Notes: generated from the letters alone by a model not told the origin. DNA of 64,000 bases from Lysobacter alkalisoli (GCF_006547045.1 NZ_CP041242.1:816001-880000), one strand, 5' to 3'. Shown: positions 44,527-53,346, counted from the first letter of the stretch. Translations and numbers: made by a program.

Positions 44527-45210
44527 TTATGCCGCGAATGGAGACTTCTGCGGCTCGATGCCGTGCATCCGGAAGCGTGCGTTGAAGGCTACCGTGATTC
44601 GCAGGCCATCGCCCTTCGGCTCGAACGGCGTCACTTCGTGCAGCAGCCAGGATGGGAAGATGACCAGTTGACCCGGCTCCAGCCGGATCGGCAGATTGCC
44701 CATGCTGAAGGGGGCTTTCATCTGGTGCGTTGCCATGTCGATGAACATGGTGTGCATGGCATGGGGATTGATGAGCGTCAGTTTGCCGCTGTCGCTCTCC
44801 GGGTCGTCGCCGTCCTGGCAGACGCAGTACACACCCGACCAGGAATGCAGGGGATGGTTGTGTACGCCGAAGTAACCGCCCTTGCGGGTGACGTGGAACC
44901 ACGACTCATGAGCGATGTGCAGGTTCTGCAGGGCATTCGTGTCGTACTGGTTGAGCTCGCCGATCACGCCGTAGAGGGTGGACCAGCAGAAATTCCGCAG
45001 CCTTGCGATCGGCTCGTGAGGCCAATCGAACAGGGTGAAGTTACTCTCGAACAGGGCGTCGTTGCGGTGGGTATAGGGCTCAGGGTTGGCGAACCTCGGC
45101 CCTTCCGCTTCGCAGGCCAGGAACAGTTCGCGAAGCTGCGCATTGAGCGTCTCGGGTGCGCTCATCCGGGCAAAGGCGAGCGGAGTCGAGAAAGCCGTGT
45201 TGATGTCCAT
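44527..45210 (-). CDS. 2OG-Fe(II) oxygenase, TIGR02466-like
   Basis: A 227-residue protein resembling the putative 2OG-Fe(II) oxygenase family TIGR02466 (PF13759). The iron-ligand area reads GVHNHPLHSWSGVYCV; the second histidine is in LLHEVTPF, and the 2-oxoglutarate arginine in GLRITVAFNARF. These are the expected order and spacing of a double-stranded beta-helix. ATG 45210 gives MDINTAFSTPLAF; the frame extends upstream but has no ribosome site and crosses a terminator. The methyltransferase gene follows 27 bp downstream. The substrate is unknown; hydroxylation of a peptide or small molecule is inferred. Confidence 0.78.
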   Translation of the reverse strand: MDINTAFSTPLAFARMSAPETLNAQLRELFLACEAEGPRFANPEPYTHRNDALFESNFTLFDWPHEPIARLRNFCWSTLYGVIGELNQYDTNALQNLHIAHESWFHVTRKGGYFGVHNHPLHSWSGVYCVCQDGDDPESDSGKLTLINPHAMHTMFIDMATHQMKAPFSMGNLPIRLEPGQLVIFPSWLLHEVTPFEPKGDGLRITVAFNARFRMHGIEPQKSPFAA

Positions 45211-45271
45211 GCTGCTTACCTGGCGGAGAGTGGGTTGGGCTACCTTGTAGTTGAAACATTCTGCCAGCAGA

Positions 45272-45302
45272 CAAAAGGAAAGGGGCCCGAAGGCCCCTTT
45301 CC
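45272..45302 (-). terminator. terminator after the large TonB receptor
   Basis: Stem ggaaaggggcc/ggcccctttcc with a short loop, then ttttgtctg on the minus strand. It sits 25-55 bp past the receptor stop and before the oxygenase start at 45210, separating their transcription. Confidence 0.85.
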
Positions 45303-45326
45303 AGTCCAGTTGTTCCGGAGTGTTGC

Positions 45327-48020
45327 TTAGAACTTCTGGGTGTAGCGGACGTACGGCACGCGGCCATAGCCGTTGTACAGATCGAACGCGAAGCCGCGGC
45401 CGGTCGGGTCCTGCGGATCGACGACCGGATCCTTGTCCAGCACGTTCTGCACGCCGAAGACGAACTTGCCGTTCCACGGCGCGTTGTAGCTCACCTGCAG
45501 GTCATGGGTGACCCACGAAGGCACCCTGCTCGACGCGGCGGCAAAGGCCGCCATGTTGGCATCCTGCGTGGGAGTGCGGTTCGGGGTGCGGACCAGGGCC
45601 AGCCATTGGCGGTAGGCCGCCGACTGCATGCCGTGGATGTAGTTGATGGTCCACGCCATCTCCCAGTCACCCAGCGACCAGGCATTCTGCAGGACCCCAC
45701 GGTAGCGCGGAGTGCTCAGAGCACCCGAGCGGCCGACGATGCTGGCCGCGCCATTGACCTGGTAGTTAACCGGGTTGGTGATCTGCAGGTCCTGGCGCAG
45801 GTTGCCCCATGCGCCCATGTCGAAGCGGGTGCGCAGGTTGAAATCGAAGCCTTCCGTCTCGACCGTGCCGAAGTTGGTCGAACCGGTCTGCGCCCATACG
45901 ATTTCACCATCCGGGCCGTATTCGAGGCCGAGGCCCATCGCAACATTCGGTCGTCCGGTACCACTCGGGAACACGCTCAGATCACTCGGGCAGCTGGTGG
46001 ATACGCCCTCAAGGCATTGCCAGATGGCATTGACGCCGAAGAAGCCGATCTGATCCTCGATCTTGATGTTGTAGTAATCGAGGCTCATGTTCATCCAGTC
46101 GAAGGCATCCCATGCCGCGCCCAGGGCCCACTGCTTGGAGGTCTCCGATCCCAGGTTCGGGTTGGCGATCTGCCAGGTGGTGACCTGGGTGCTGGAGGCA
46201 CCACCGCCCAGCACCGCAACGGTGGCCGGGTGCGTGGTGGTGGCGGCACCGAACGATGGACGCTGGGTCACGATGTCCAGTGTCGGTGCGCGGAAGCCCT
46301 GACCATACGAGCCACGCAGGGTCAGTGTGTCGAGCGGCTGGTAGCGCAGCGAGACCTTCGGCGAGAAGTCGCTGCCGTAGTCGCTGTACTTGTCGTAACG
46401 GGCCGAGACGCTGGCCTCGAAGTTGTCCAGGATCGGGAACAGGACTTCGCCATAGGCCGAGTAGACGTCACGGCTGCCGCCGGCCGAGTTGCCGGCCGAG
46501 CCGACGATCTGGCCCGCCTCGGACAACGAGTCGTAGATGTCAGCATAGGTTTCCTTGCGGTACTCCGCACCGATCACTGTTGCGGCAGTGCCGCCCGACA
46601 TCTGGAACAGGTCGAAGCCGGCCGAAGCGTACACTTCCTCCAGCTTGGTGGTGGCTTCACGCGCGATGGTGGCGGTGAACTGCTGCAGGGTTGCCGGATC
46701 ATTGCCCGACGGGTCGTAGATGTTGTATTCACCGCTCTCGATCATCGCACCGGCGATGGCGGCTACGACATAGTTGCGGCCGACGTCGGAGGTCTTGTAC
46801 TCGTTGCGGCGGACGCCGAAGTCGAGGTCGACGTTGCCGACACGGCCTTCGAAGCCAAGCATGAAGTCGTACAGGTTGGAGTCGATATTGCCGTCACGCG
46901 GACCCAGCGCGGCAAAGCGGTGGGTCAGGTAGATCGTGTCGGTCGTTCCAGTCCAGCCTGCAACGGCGTTGGCCGGATGGTTCGGCGAATCGGGCGAGAT
47001 GGTGATCAGGCCCGGGGACGGCCACGGTGAGGACGGCACCGGCGCGTAGCGGCCGAACGACTTCACCCGCGACACGGTGGCGCGGCTGTACAGGCGCCAG
47101 TCGTCGTTGATGTCGTAGTGACCCTTGACGAACAGCGAACGATTGCCGATGGCGGCCTCGTCGGCGGCCACGAAGGTGAAGTCGTAGAAGCAGGCTGGTT
47201 GGCCGCCGAGTGTGGACTCGAAGAAGCCCGGGTCCGAGCAGCCGCCCGGAACGCCGCCGGCGAAATTGGCAACCGTAAGCGCCGTATCGTTCCAGAAGTT
47301 GTTGGAATAGACCGACGCGCCGCCGGCTGACCACCAGCGGTCACGTTGCCAGACGATGTCACGGTTCTCATAGGAGATGCTGGCGATCAGGTTGCCGCGG
47401 TCGCCGTTGATGCCGATCAGTGCGCTGCCTTCTTCGGAGTCGCCGCCCGCGCGCTTCGGGAACGAGCGGCCGACAGTGATCTCGGCACCTTCGTAATCGG
47501 AGCGGGTGATGATGTTGACTACGCCGCCGATGGCGTCGGAGCCGTACACCGAGGACGCGCCATCGAGCAGGATTTCGATGCGCTCGACCGCGCTCATCGG
47601 GATGATGTTGAGGTCCTGGCCCTGACCGGCGGTCGGGGACACGGCGGCACGGCGGCCATCGACCAGTACCAGGGTGCGCTCCTCGCCCAGGCCGCGCAGG
47701 CTGATGCCGGCGAACGACTGCGCCGAGCTGCCCGACTGCGGACGGAACGAACCGAACGAGTTGAAGGATGTGCCGCGCAGATAATCGGCGACTGAAATGT
47801 CGCCGCTGGAGTCAAGTTCGGCACGGGTGATCACTGTCACCGGCAGCGAGCCTTCGATATCGGCGCGCTTGATGCGCGAGCCCGTGACCTGGATGCGGTC
47901 GAGGGTGGTGGCTTCTTCGGTTTGCTGGGCAACGGCAACGCCGGTACCTGCCACCGCGGTGGCACCCGCAACGAGCGCGAAGGTAATCGCGTCGCGGAGT
48001 TTGTTGGTCTTCAAGGTCAT
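45327..48020 (-). CDS. large TonB-dependent receptor of unknown substrate
   Basis: An 897-residue outer-membrane receptor. ATG 48020 is preceded by ggagagagag and gives a signal peptide (ATAVAGTGVAVAQQ). The plug has LDRIQVTGSRIKRADIEGSLPV, then VLVDGRRAAVSPTAG and ERIEILLDGASSVYGSDAIGGVVNIITR, as in the large receptors of xanthomonads that import glycans or peptides rather than iron. The barrel ends GRVPYVRYTQKF. No Fur box is seen; instead it carries the promoter and leader shared with the broken receptor. It is followed by a terminator and then the oxygenase-methyltransferase pair. The small protein encoded upstream ends with a similar VRYEQDL. Confidence 0.9.
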   Translation of the reverse strand: MTLKTNKLRDAITFALVAGATAVAGTGVAVAQQTEEATTLDRIQVTGSRIKRADIEGSLPVTVITRAELDSSGDISVADYLRGTSFNSFGSFRPQSGSSAQSFAGISLRGLGEERTLVLVDGRRAAVSPTAGQGQDLNIIPMSAVERIEILLDGASSVYGSDAIGGVVNIITRSDYEGAEITVGRSFPKRAGGDSEEGSALIGINGDRGNLIASISYENRDIVWQRDRWWSAGGASVYSNNFWNDTALTVANFAGGVPGGCSDPGFFESTLGGQPACFYDFTFVAADEAAIGNRSLFVKGHYDINDDWRLYSRATVSRVKSFGRYAPVPSSPWPSPGLITISPDSPNHPANAVAGWTGTTDTIYLTHRFAALGPRDGNIDSNLYDFMLGFEGRVGNVDLDFGVRRNEYKTSDVGRNYVVAAIAGAMIESGEYNIYDPSGNDPATLQQFTATIAREATTKLEEVYASAGFDLFQMSGGTAATVIGAEYRKETYADIYDSLSEAGQIVGSAGNSAGGSRDVYSAYGEVLFPILDNFEASVSARYDKYSDYGSDFSPKVSLRYQPLDTLTLRGSYGQGFRAPTLDIVTQRPSFGAATTTHPATVAVLGGGASSTQVTTWQIANPNLGSETSKQWALGAAWDAFDWMNMSLDYYNIKIEDQIGFFGVNAIWQCLEGVSTSCPSDLSVFPSGTGRPNVAMGLGLEYGPDGEIVWAQTGSTNFGTVETEGFDFNLRTRFDMGAWGNLRQDLQITNPVNYQVNGAASIVGRSGALSTPRYRGVLQNAWSLGDWEMAWTINYIHGMQSAAYRQWLALVRTPNRTPTQDANMAAFAAASSRVPSWVTHDLQVSYNAPWNGKFVFGVQNVLDKDPVVDPQDPTGRGFAFDLYNGYGRVPYVRYTQKF

Positions 48021-48103
48021 CTCTCTCTCCAAGTCAGTCTTGGTTTCCCATGGGAACCTGCCGATGGCGTCAAGGAAGGCGCCAAAATCAGCAAGGTCGG
48101 CCG

Positions 48104-48143
48104 ATAGTAGCCCCCTTTTCGGAAAAATTAAAGTGTCGTTAAC
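48104..48143 (-). promoter_or_regulatory. promoter of the large TonB receptor, shared architecture
   Basis: On the minus strand: gttaacgacactttaatt (48126-48143), 16 bp, TACTAT (48104-48109). It matches the promoter at 42673-42712 in motif and spacing. The leader shares TTGCTGnTTnTGGCG and the ribosome region. A terminator of the upstream gene abuts this promoter. Confidence 0.65.
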
Positions 48144-48146
48144 AAA

Positions 48147-48179
48147 CGAAAAAAGCCGCCCTGTTCAGGGCGGCTTTTC
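48147..48179 (-). terminator. terminator of the small beta-barrel-like gene
   Basis: aaaagccgccct / agggcggctttt hairpin followed by ttttcg on the minus strand. It lies 58-90 bp past the stop at 48237 and just upstream of the next promoter; it could also work on the plus strand. Confidence 0.85.
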
Positions 48180-48236
48180 TTATGCAATTCAGCAATTTAC
48201 GGCGCTAAAAACGTTCGATTCATGTGAAGGCCGGGT

Positions 48237-49127
48237 CTACAGGTCCTGCTCGTAGCGGACGTAGGGGATGGTGCCTTCGTCCTTGGTGGCCGAATCCGGC
48301 GCGAACGGGTTCTTGCCGCGGGTGACTACGTTTTCAGCGCCGACGGTGAGCTGGCCGCTCCATGGGGTGCGCCAGGTCAGGCCCACGCCAAGGGCTTCCC
48401 ATTGACCCGGCTGGTTCGGGGTGTCGACGACGCGACCGACGATGTTGGCGCCGAAATTGCCGACCTCCGCGCCGATGGTCAGGCTGGTGGTGTCCCAGCG
48501 GTCGCTGAAGCCGGCCGGCAGGTCGTCGGCCGGGATCAGGCGTGCGCGGGCCCAGGTACCGCCGATCGAGACGGTGGCCTCGCGGCCGATGTTCTTTTGC
48601 CCGTAGACGGTCAGGGTGTTCTCGTCGAAACGGCTGTTGCGCGAGTTGGGACTCATCCAGCCGGGCAGGGTATCGCGGCCTTCGCCTACCAGCAGGCCGA
48701 TGCGACCGCTGCTGTTGCCGACGGATGCTCCGGCGGTGACTTCGCGACTGCCGCTGCTGCCGGCATCGCGTTCGAGCGAGGCTAGCAGGCAGTGGTTGGC
48801 GAGGTTGCCGATGGCATTGGCCAAGCCGGTTGCGCGGTTGCAGACCAGCCCCAGGGTATTGCCTGAGGATGCCGAGAAGGTCGTGTCGAGGGTGTTGTTG
48901 GCGCCGAAGCGCCAGCGGGTGCCGACGGCCGGAGAACTGGTTGCCCGCGAGCCGGTGGGCTCGAGCAGGAGGACGGCTTCGAGTTTGCCGCTGGCGTTGT
49001 TCCAGATCGGCAGGACAGTGGAGTCGGTTGCAGGAGGCGTGCGGCTGTCGCCCTGCGCACGAGCACCTGCCGCCACGCCAAGGGCGAGCAGCAGGGCAAG
49101 CGGCAATTGGAGCAGGTGCGTGCGCAT
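48237..49127 (-). CDS. secreted protein ending like a TonB receptor barrel
   Basis: A 296-residue protein with a signal peptide (ALLLALGVAAGARAQ) and no plug domain. The body alternates polar and hydrophobic residues with G-x-x pairs such as RIGLLVGEG, TVSIGGTWARARL, TSLTIGAEVGNFGANIVGRVVD and QLTVGAENVVTRGKN, as expected for outer-membrane beta strands. The last residues (GTIPYVRYEQDL) resemble the end of the downstream receptor (GRVPYVRYTQKF). It may be a small barrel, or a TonB-receptor C-terminal relic made into a separate gene. A sigma-70-type promoter and a terminator bracket it. I do not recognise the family. Confidence 0.65.
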   Translation of the reverse strand: MRTHLLQLPLALLLALGVAAGARAQGDSRTPPATDSTVLPIWNNASGKLEAVLLLEPTGSRATSSPAVGTRWRFGANNTLDTTFSASSGNTLGLVCNRATGLANAIGNLANHCLLASLERDAGSSGSREVTAGASVGNSSGRIGLLVGEGRDTLPGWMSPNSRNSRFDENTLTVYGQKNIGREATVSIGGTWARARLIPADDLPAGFSDRWDTTSLTIGAEVGNFGANIVGRVVDTPNQPGQWEALGVGLTWRTPWSGQLTVGAENVVTRGKNPFAPDSATKDEGTIPYVRYEQDL

Positions 49128-49180
49128 CGTTTCGATTGGACCGGCAAGCGCCGGCCCGGTTCCCCTTCCTGAGGCCTTGA

Positions 49181-49209
49181 ACTATAGGCTTTTAATGTTC
49201 ATTTAACAA
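49181..49209 (-). promoter_or_regulatory. sigma-70-like promoter of the small barrel-like gene
   Basis: On the minus strand TTGTTA (49204-49209), 17-bp spacer, TATAGT (49181-49186), ending about 54 bp before ATG 49127. Both hexamers match 4-5 of 6 consensus positions. Confidence 0.55.
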
Positions 49210-49275
49210 TCACCGCCGGTCGGCTGTGGCGCCCTTCCGGGGCTTCCCCTGGCCCATCGGGCCATGTTCCGGAGC

Positions 49276-50181
49276 CTACTGCGGGCGCCCCGGGCCTTCC
49301 AGTTCGATTGCATGCTTTTTGAACAGTTCCCGGATCCGGTCACGGCCGAAGCGGTACTCTCGTCCACAAAACTCACAACGGACATGGGCTTCGCCATCGG
49401 CCGCGGCGGCCAGGGCCTCTTCCTCGCCAAGCGAGACCAGCATCGACGCAACCCGATCGCTGGAGCACGAACAGGCGAATCGCAAGGGCCGGTTTGCCAG
49501 CGTTTCGACCCCGTCTTCGTGGAACAGGCGGGTCAGCAGCACCTCGGCCGTCAACGTCAGCATTTCGTCTGTGACGAGGGTGTTGAAGAGGGCGCAGGCG
49601 CGGTTCCAGCCATCCTCGTCGCCTTCGTCGCCTGGGAGCTTCTGTAGCATCAGGCCGCAGGCGCGTTCTTTGTCGGCGACCAGGAACAGGCGGGTGGGCA
49701 ACTGTTCCGATTGGTCAAAGTAGCCCTCGAAGGCCTCGCCAAGGGTGTCGGCGTCGAGTCCGACCATGCCCTGGTAGCGCATTGGCTCGCGGCGGCCGGT
49801 GGCCGGGTTCTCGATGGTGATTGCCAGCACCGCTCCGGGACCGATCCCGCGCAGGTCCTGTGGCGGCTCGGCATCATCGTCGAGCCGGGCGATGCCGCGC
49901 AGGGTGCCGGCCGCGGTGCATTCGGCGAACAGCGTGCGCAGCGCATGCTCTCCACGCAGCTGGATCGAGAGGCGGCCATCGACCTTGGTGTGGCCGGTGA
50001 ACAGGGCGGCGGCAGTGCAGGCTTGTCCGAGCATTTCCGCAACGGCGGGCGGATAGTCGCCGTGGCTGCGGATCTGCCGCCAGGTGTCGTCGAGGCGCAC
50101 GTGCACGCCGCGCACGCCGGCGCGGCCGATCAGGAAGCGGGTGAGGCGGTCGTGGCCGGTGTCGTCGGTGGGGGTGGTCAT
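49276..50181 (-). CDS. hslO: redox-regulated chaperone Hsp33
   Basis: The 301-residue chaperone binds unfolding proteins when oxidised. The C-terminal zinc/redox switch has all four cysteines: Cys237 and Cys239 (ACSCSSD), Cys269 and Cys272 (CEFCGREY). The N-terminal domain (about 10-185) has the usual FTGHTKVDGRLSIQL and GRREPMRYQGMVGLD segments. Length is standard. The start (ATG 50181) gives MTTPTDDTG. The gene is divergent from mtgA by 86 bp. Confidence 0.94.
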   Translation of the reverse strand: MTTPTDDTGHDRLTRFLIGRAGVRGVHVRLDDTWRQIRSHGDYPPAVAEMLGQACTAAALFTGHTKVDGRLSIQLRGEHALRTLFAECTAAGTLRGIARLDDDAEPPQDLRGIGPGAVLAITIENPATGRREPMRYQGMVGLDADTLGEAFEGYFDQSEQLPTRLFLVADKERACGLMLQKLPGDEGDEDGWNRACALFNTLVTDEMLTLTAEVLLTRLFHEDGVETLANRPLRFACSCSSDRVASMLVSLGEEEALAAAADGEAHVRCEFCGREYRFGRDRIRELFKKHAIELEGPGRPQ

Positions 50182-50267
50182 GCAGGTGTCTCACAGCGGC
50201 GGGCCCGATGCGGATAATGCCGGCATTGGGTCGCGGGTGGTTATTGGCTCGTTGAAATGAGGGTGGA

Positions 50268-51011
50268 ATGGGCAGGTCACAAGGTCGGTCATCCAGTGCT
50301 GGACGGCGAGGGCGGTTGCGACGCGGGCTCCGTTGGCTGCTGGCGCTGCCGTTGCTGGCGATGCTGGCCAGCGTGCTGCAGGTGGCGGTGCTGCGCTTCG
50401 TCGATCCGCCGTTGTCGGCATTCATGGTCGCGCGCCAGTTCGAGGCCTGGCAGGCAGGCGATTGGCGGTTCCGCATTGCGTATGACTGGCGCGACCTGGA
50501 GGCGATCTCGCCGCAGTTGCCGCTGGCGGTGATCGCCTCGGAGGACCAGCGGTTCGCCGAGCATCGCGGTTTCGATCTGAAGGCGATCGAGAAGGCGATC
50601 GAGAGCAACGAGCGCGGCGGACGTGTGCGCGGCGGCAGCACGATCAGCCAGCAGACCGCCAAGAACCTGTTCCTGTGGAGTGGCCGCAGCTGGCTGCGCA
50701 AGGGCATCGAGGCCTGGTACACGCTGCTGATCGAGGTGATGTGGCCGAAGACGCGGATCATCGAGGTCTACCTCAACGTGGCCGAGTTCGGTGATGGGGT
50801 CTACGGCGCCCAGGCTGCGGCCCGGACCTATTACGGCATCGATGCGGACAGGCTCGGCCCGGCACAGGCGGCGCGGATGGCGGCGGTATTGCCGAGCCCG
50901 CGCCGCTACAGCATTGCCCAGCCGGGCCCGTACGTGCAGCGGCGTACCGTGGCGATCCAGCGGCAGATGCGGAGTCTGGGGGGTACGGCATACCTGGAGC
51001 GACTGGATTGA
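50268..51011 (+). CDS. mtgA: monofunctional peptidoglycan glycosyltransferase
   Basis: The 247-residue enzyme polymerises lipid II into glycan strands. One N-terminal membrane helix ([19 protein letters not shown], about 24-43) is followed by the GT51 domain. The catalytic Glu92 lies in [13 protein letters not shown] (91-103); [17 protein letters not shown] (about 121-140), [17 protein letters not shown] and [14 protein letters not shown] are the other family motifs. No transpeptidase domain is present. The stop overlaps the possible TTG start of the next gene, but that gene probably starts at 51041. Length fits the family (about 240). Confidence 0.95.
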   Translation: MGRSQGRSSSAGRRGRLRRGLRWLLALPLLAMLASVLQVAVLRFVDPPLSAFMVARQFEAWQAGDWRFRIAYDWRDLEAISPQLPLAVIASEDQRFAEHRGFDLKAIEKAIESNERGGRVRGGSTISQQTAKNLFLWSGRSWLRKGIEAWYTLLIEVMWPKTRIIEVYLNVAEFGDGVYGAQAAARTYYGIDADRLGPAQAARMAAVLPSPRRYSIAQPGPYVQRRTVAIQRQMRSLGGTAYLERLD

Positions 51012-51040
51012 AATCGCCGTCGACCGGCTACCATGGCGCC

Positions 51041-52072
51041 ATGAGCCCCGACCCGACCCGTGACACATTGACCGTGGTGGTGGCGGCCTTCAACGAGGCC
51101 GGCAGCTTGCCGCTGCTGCACCCGCGAGTGGCGACGGTACTGGATGCGCTTGCGGGCGACGGCATCGACGGCCGCGTGCTGTATGTCGACGACGGCAGTC
51201 GCGATGGCACCTGGGAGGTGTTGCAGGGGGTGGCGGCCGGCGACCGTCGGGTCGCGTTGCTGCGGTTGTCGCGTAATTTCGGCAAGGAGGCGGCGCTGAC
51301 CGCCGGGCTCGATCGTGTCGATGGGGGCGCGGCGCTGATCCTCGATGCCGACGGCCAGGATCCGCCGGAGTTGATCCCGCAGTTCGTGGCGAAATGGCGC
51401 GAGGGCTTCGACGATGTCCACGGCACCCGCATCGAACGCGAGGGCGAGGGCTGGCTCAAGCGGGCGACCGCACACGCCTTCTACCGGGTGATCGGGCGCC
51501 TGTCGAAGACGCCGATCCCGCGCGACACCGGCGACTTCCGCCTGCTGTCGCCGCGCGCGCTGGCGGCGTTGCGGCAGTTGCGTGAGCGGCACCGGTTCAT
51601 GAAGGGGCTGTTCGGCTGGGTCGGTTTCAACCGGGTGTCGATCCCCTACCATCGCGACGCACGCGTCGCCGGCCACAGCAAGTTCAATTTCTGGCGGCTG
51701 TGGAACTTCGCCCTGGAAGGCATCACCAGCTTCACGACCGCGCCACTGCGGTTGGCGACCTACCTCGGCCTGGCGACCGCGGCGGTGGCCTTCGCCTACG
51801 GCGTGATGATCATCGTCAAGGCCTTGTTCTGGGGCGACCGGGTCGCCGGCTGGCCGACGATGATGGCGGTGATCCTGTTCCTCGGCGGCGTGCAGCTGAT
51901 CGCGCTGGGCCTGATCGGCGAGTATCTCGGTCGCCTGTATGAGGAGGCCAAGCAGCGGCCGCTGTACCTGGTCGATGTCTGGCAGCCGGCGGCGGACAGC
52001 GGGCGGGATGCTTCCATTGCGGCACCGGATCGGGACAGGCGGGTGGCCACGTTCCGCTCCGGCGCCGAGTAG
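51041..52072 (+). CDS. GT2 family glycosyltransferase with membrane tail (GtrB/ArnC-like)
   Basis: A 343-residue enzyme with a soluble GT-A domain (about 8-235) and two C-terminal helices (about 240-265 and 280-305). The nucleotide-sugar motif is LTVVVAAFNEAGSLP, the metal motif DDGSRDGT then LDADGQDPPELI, and the acceptor region HRFMKGLFGWVGF. It resembles bactoprenol/dolichol-phosphate sugar transferases, which load a sugar on undecaprenyl phosphate at the membrane. ATG 51041 gives MSPDPTRD. It follows mtgA by 29 bp; the link with peptidoglycan or lipopolysaccharide decoration is inferred. Confidence 0.88.
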   Translation: MSPDPTRDTLTVVVAAFNEAGSLPLLHPRVATVLDALAGDGIDGRVLYVDDGSRDGTWEVLQGVAAGDRRVALLRLSRNFGKEAALTAGLDRVDGGAALILDADGQDPPELIPQFVAKWREGFDDVHGTRIEREGEGWLKRATAHAFYRVIGRLSKTPIPRDTGDFRLLSPRALAALRQLRERHRFMKGLFGWVGFNRVSIPYHRDARVAGHSKFNFWRLWNFALEGITSFTTAPLRLATYLGLATAAVAFAYGVMIIVKALFWGDRVAGWPTMMAVILFLGGVQLIALGLIGEYLGRLYEEAKQRPLYLVDVWQPAADSGRDASIAAPDRDRRVATFRSGAE

Positions 52073-52157
52073 CGACGTTTCCGTTCCTCGCGTTCACATG
52101 CGCCTGCCGGGCGCCGGGAGTATCCTCGGCGCAGGCACCGGCCTGGAGGAGGGCGCA

Positions 52158-52586
52158 ATGCGTACCGTTCGACAGCTACTTGAGGCGAAGTCTCCCGATA
52201 TCTACGTGGTTCGCCCCGATACGCATGTGATCGACGCGGTCCGGCTGATGGCGGAGAAAGGCATCGGCGCGGTGCTGGTCATGGACGGGCCGGTGCTGGT
52301 CGGGATCGTTTCCGAACGCGACTACGCGCGCAAGGTGGTGCTGCAGGGGCGTGCATCGTCGGGTACGCCGGTCAGCGCGATCATGACCGCGGAGGTGATC
52401 ACGGTCGACCCCGACGACACTGCCGATCGCTGCATGCGCACCGTCACCGAGCGCCGCATACGCCACCTGCCGGTGGTCCGCGATGGCCAGGTGCTGGGGG
52501 TGGTGTCGATCGGCGACCTGGTCAAGGCGGTGATCGAGGACCAGCAACTGGAGCTGGACCAGCTGCAGCGATACATCGCCAGTTGA
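52158..52586 (+). CDS. tandem CBS domain protein
   Basis: A 142-residue protein made of two CBS domains (about 10-65 and 75-130): VRPDTHVIDAVRLMAEKGIGAVLVM and VDPDDTADRCMRTVTERRIRHLPVVRDGQVLGVVSIGDLVKAVI. They bind adenine nucleotides or related signals. The strings VGIVSERDYARKVVLQ are typical of the short stand-alone group (YrbB-like). A strong ribosome site (ggaggag) precedes ATG 52158. The signal and target are unknown. Confidence 0.88.
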   Translation: MRTVRQLLEAKSPDIYVVRPDTHVIDAVRLMAEKGIGAVLVMDGPVLVGIVSERDYARKVVLQGRASSGTPVSAIMTAEVITVDPDDTADRCMRTVTERRIRHLPVVRDGQVLGVVSIGDLVKAVIEDQQLELDQLQRYIAS

Positions 52587-52606
52587 GTCGTCTTGAAAGA
52601 TGCCGT

Positions 52607-52630
52607 TGCCCCCGCCTTCGCGGGGATGAC
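52607..52630. repeat. widespread intergenic palindrome (gccccc-cttcgcggggatgacg type)
   Basis: The stem cccccgc / gcgggg around cttc, followed by atgacg, is a motif common in many proteobacterial intergenic regions. It lies between two convergent genes. Confidence 0.6.
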
Positions 52631-52641
52631 GGCTCAGGAGG

Positions 52642-53346
52642 TCAACGCCCCGGCCCCAGCACCTGCGCGGTCACCGCGACGAAATGGCAGACACTGCCGG
52701 CGACCACGAACAGGTGCCAGACCGCGTGCGAGTAACGCAATGACGGGCGATGGTAGAACACCGTGCCGAACGTGTAGCAGATGCCGCCAGCGAGCAGCCA
52801 GCCCAGGGTCCAGCCGTCGAGCGCGACCAGCAGCGGCTTGATAGCGACGATCACCAGCCAGCCCATCGCGATGTAGATCGCGGTCGACAGCAGCTTGAAG
52901 CGGCCGGTGAACATCAGCTTGAACACCACCCCGGCCACCGCCAGGGTCCAGATCGCGATGAACAGTCCCCAGCCCCATGGGCCGCGCAGGCCGATCAGGG
53001 TGAACGGGGTATAGGTGCCGGCGATCAGCAGGTAGATCGCGCAGTGGTCGAATACCTTGAGCCGGGCCTTGGCGGTCGGATGCTGGATCGCGTGGTAGAG
53101 CGTCGAGGCGACGTAGAGCAGCAGCAGGCACAGGCCGAACACGATCGCCCCGGCCAGTTGCCAGCCGTTGCCGTAGACCGCGGTGAGGGCGATCAGCACC
53201 GAGCCGCCGGCGAGCGCGGCGACTGCGCCAAGGCCGTGGGTCAGGGCATTGGCCAGCTCTTCGTAGGCGTGCCCTTCGTAGGCGTGCTGCGAGGAAGGCC
53301 GGGCCTCGGGCCTGCCGGCAGCGGGGGCATGGGTGGGGGCGTCCAT
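52642..53346 (-). CDS. hemolysin III family (PAQR-type) membrane protein
   Basis: A 234-residue protein with seven hydrophobic helices and the PAQR-family metal-like residues: EELANALTHGLGAVAALAG (early His), YVASTLYHAIQHP (SxxxH), KVFDHCAIYLLIAGTYTPF (Asp-His), and the C-terminal HAVWHLFVVAGSVCHF histidines. Relatives YqfA/TrhA of E. coli influence membrane lipid balance; a haemolytic role is doubtful. Length fits. It stands alone. Confidence 0.87.
   Translation of the reverse strand: MDAPTHAPAAGRPEARPSSQHAYEGHAYEELANALTHGLGAVAALAGGSVLIALTAVYGNGWQLAGAIVFGLCLLLLYVASTLYHAIQHPTAKARLKVFDHCAIYLLIAGTYTPFTLIGLRGPWGWGLFIAIWTLAVAGVVFKLMFTGRFKLLSTAIYIAMGWLVIVAIKPLLVALDGWTLGWLLAGGICYTFGTVFYHRPSLRYSHAVWHLFVVAGSVCHFVAVTAQVLGPGR

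Noticed and set aside
51008-51040. TTG start of the glycosyltransferase overlapping mtgA
   Set aside because: ATG 51041 gives a normal family N-terminus; the extra 11 residues look like untranslated leader.
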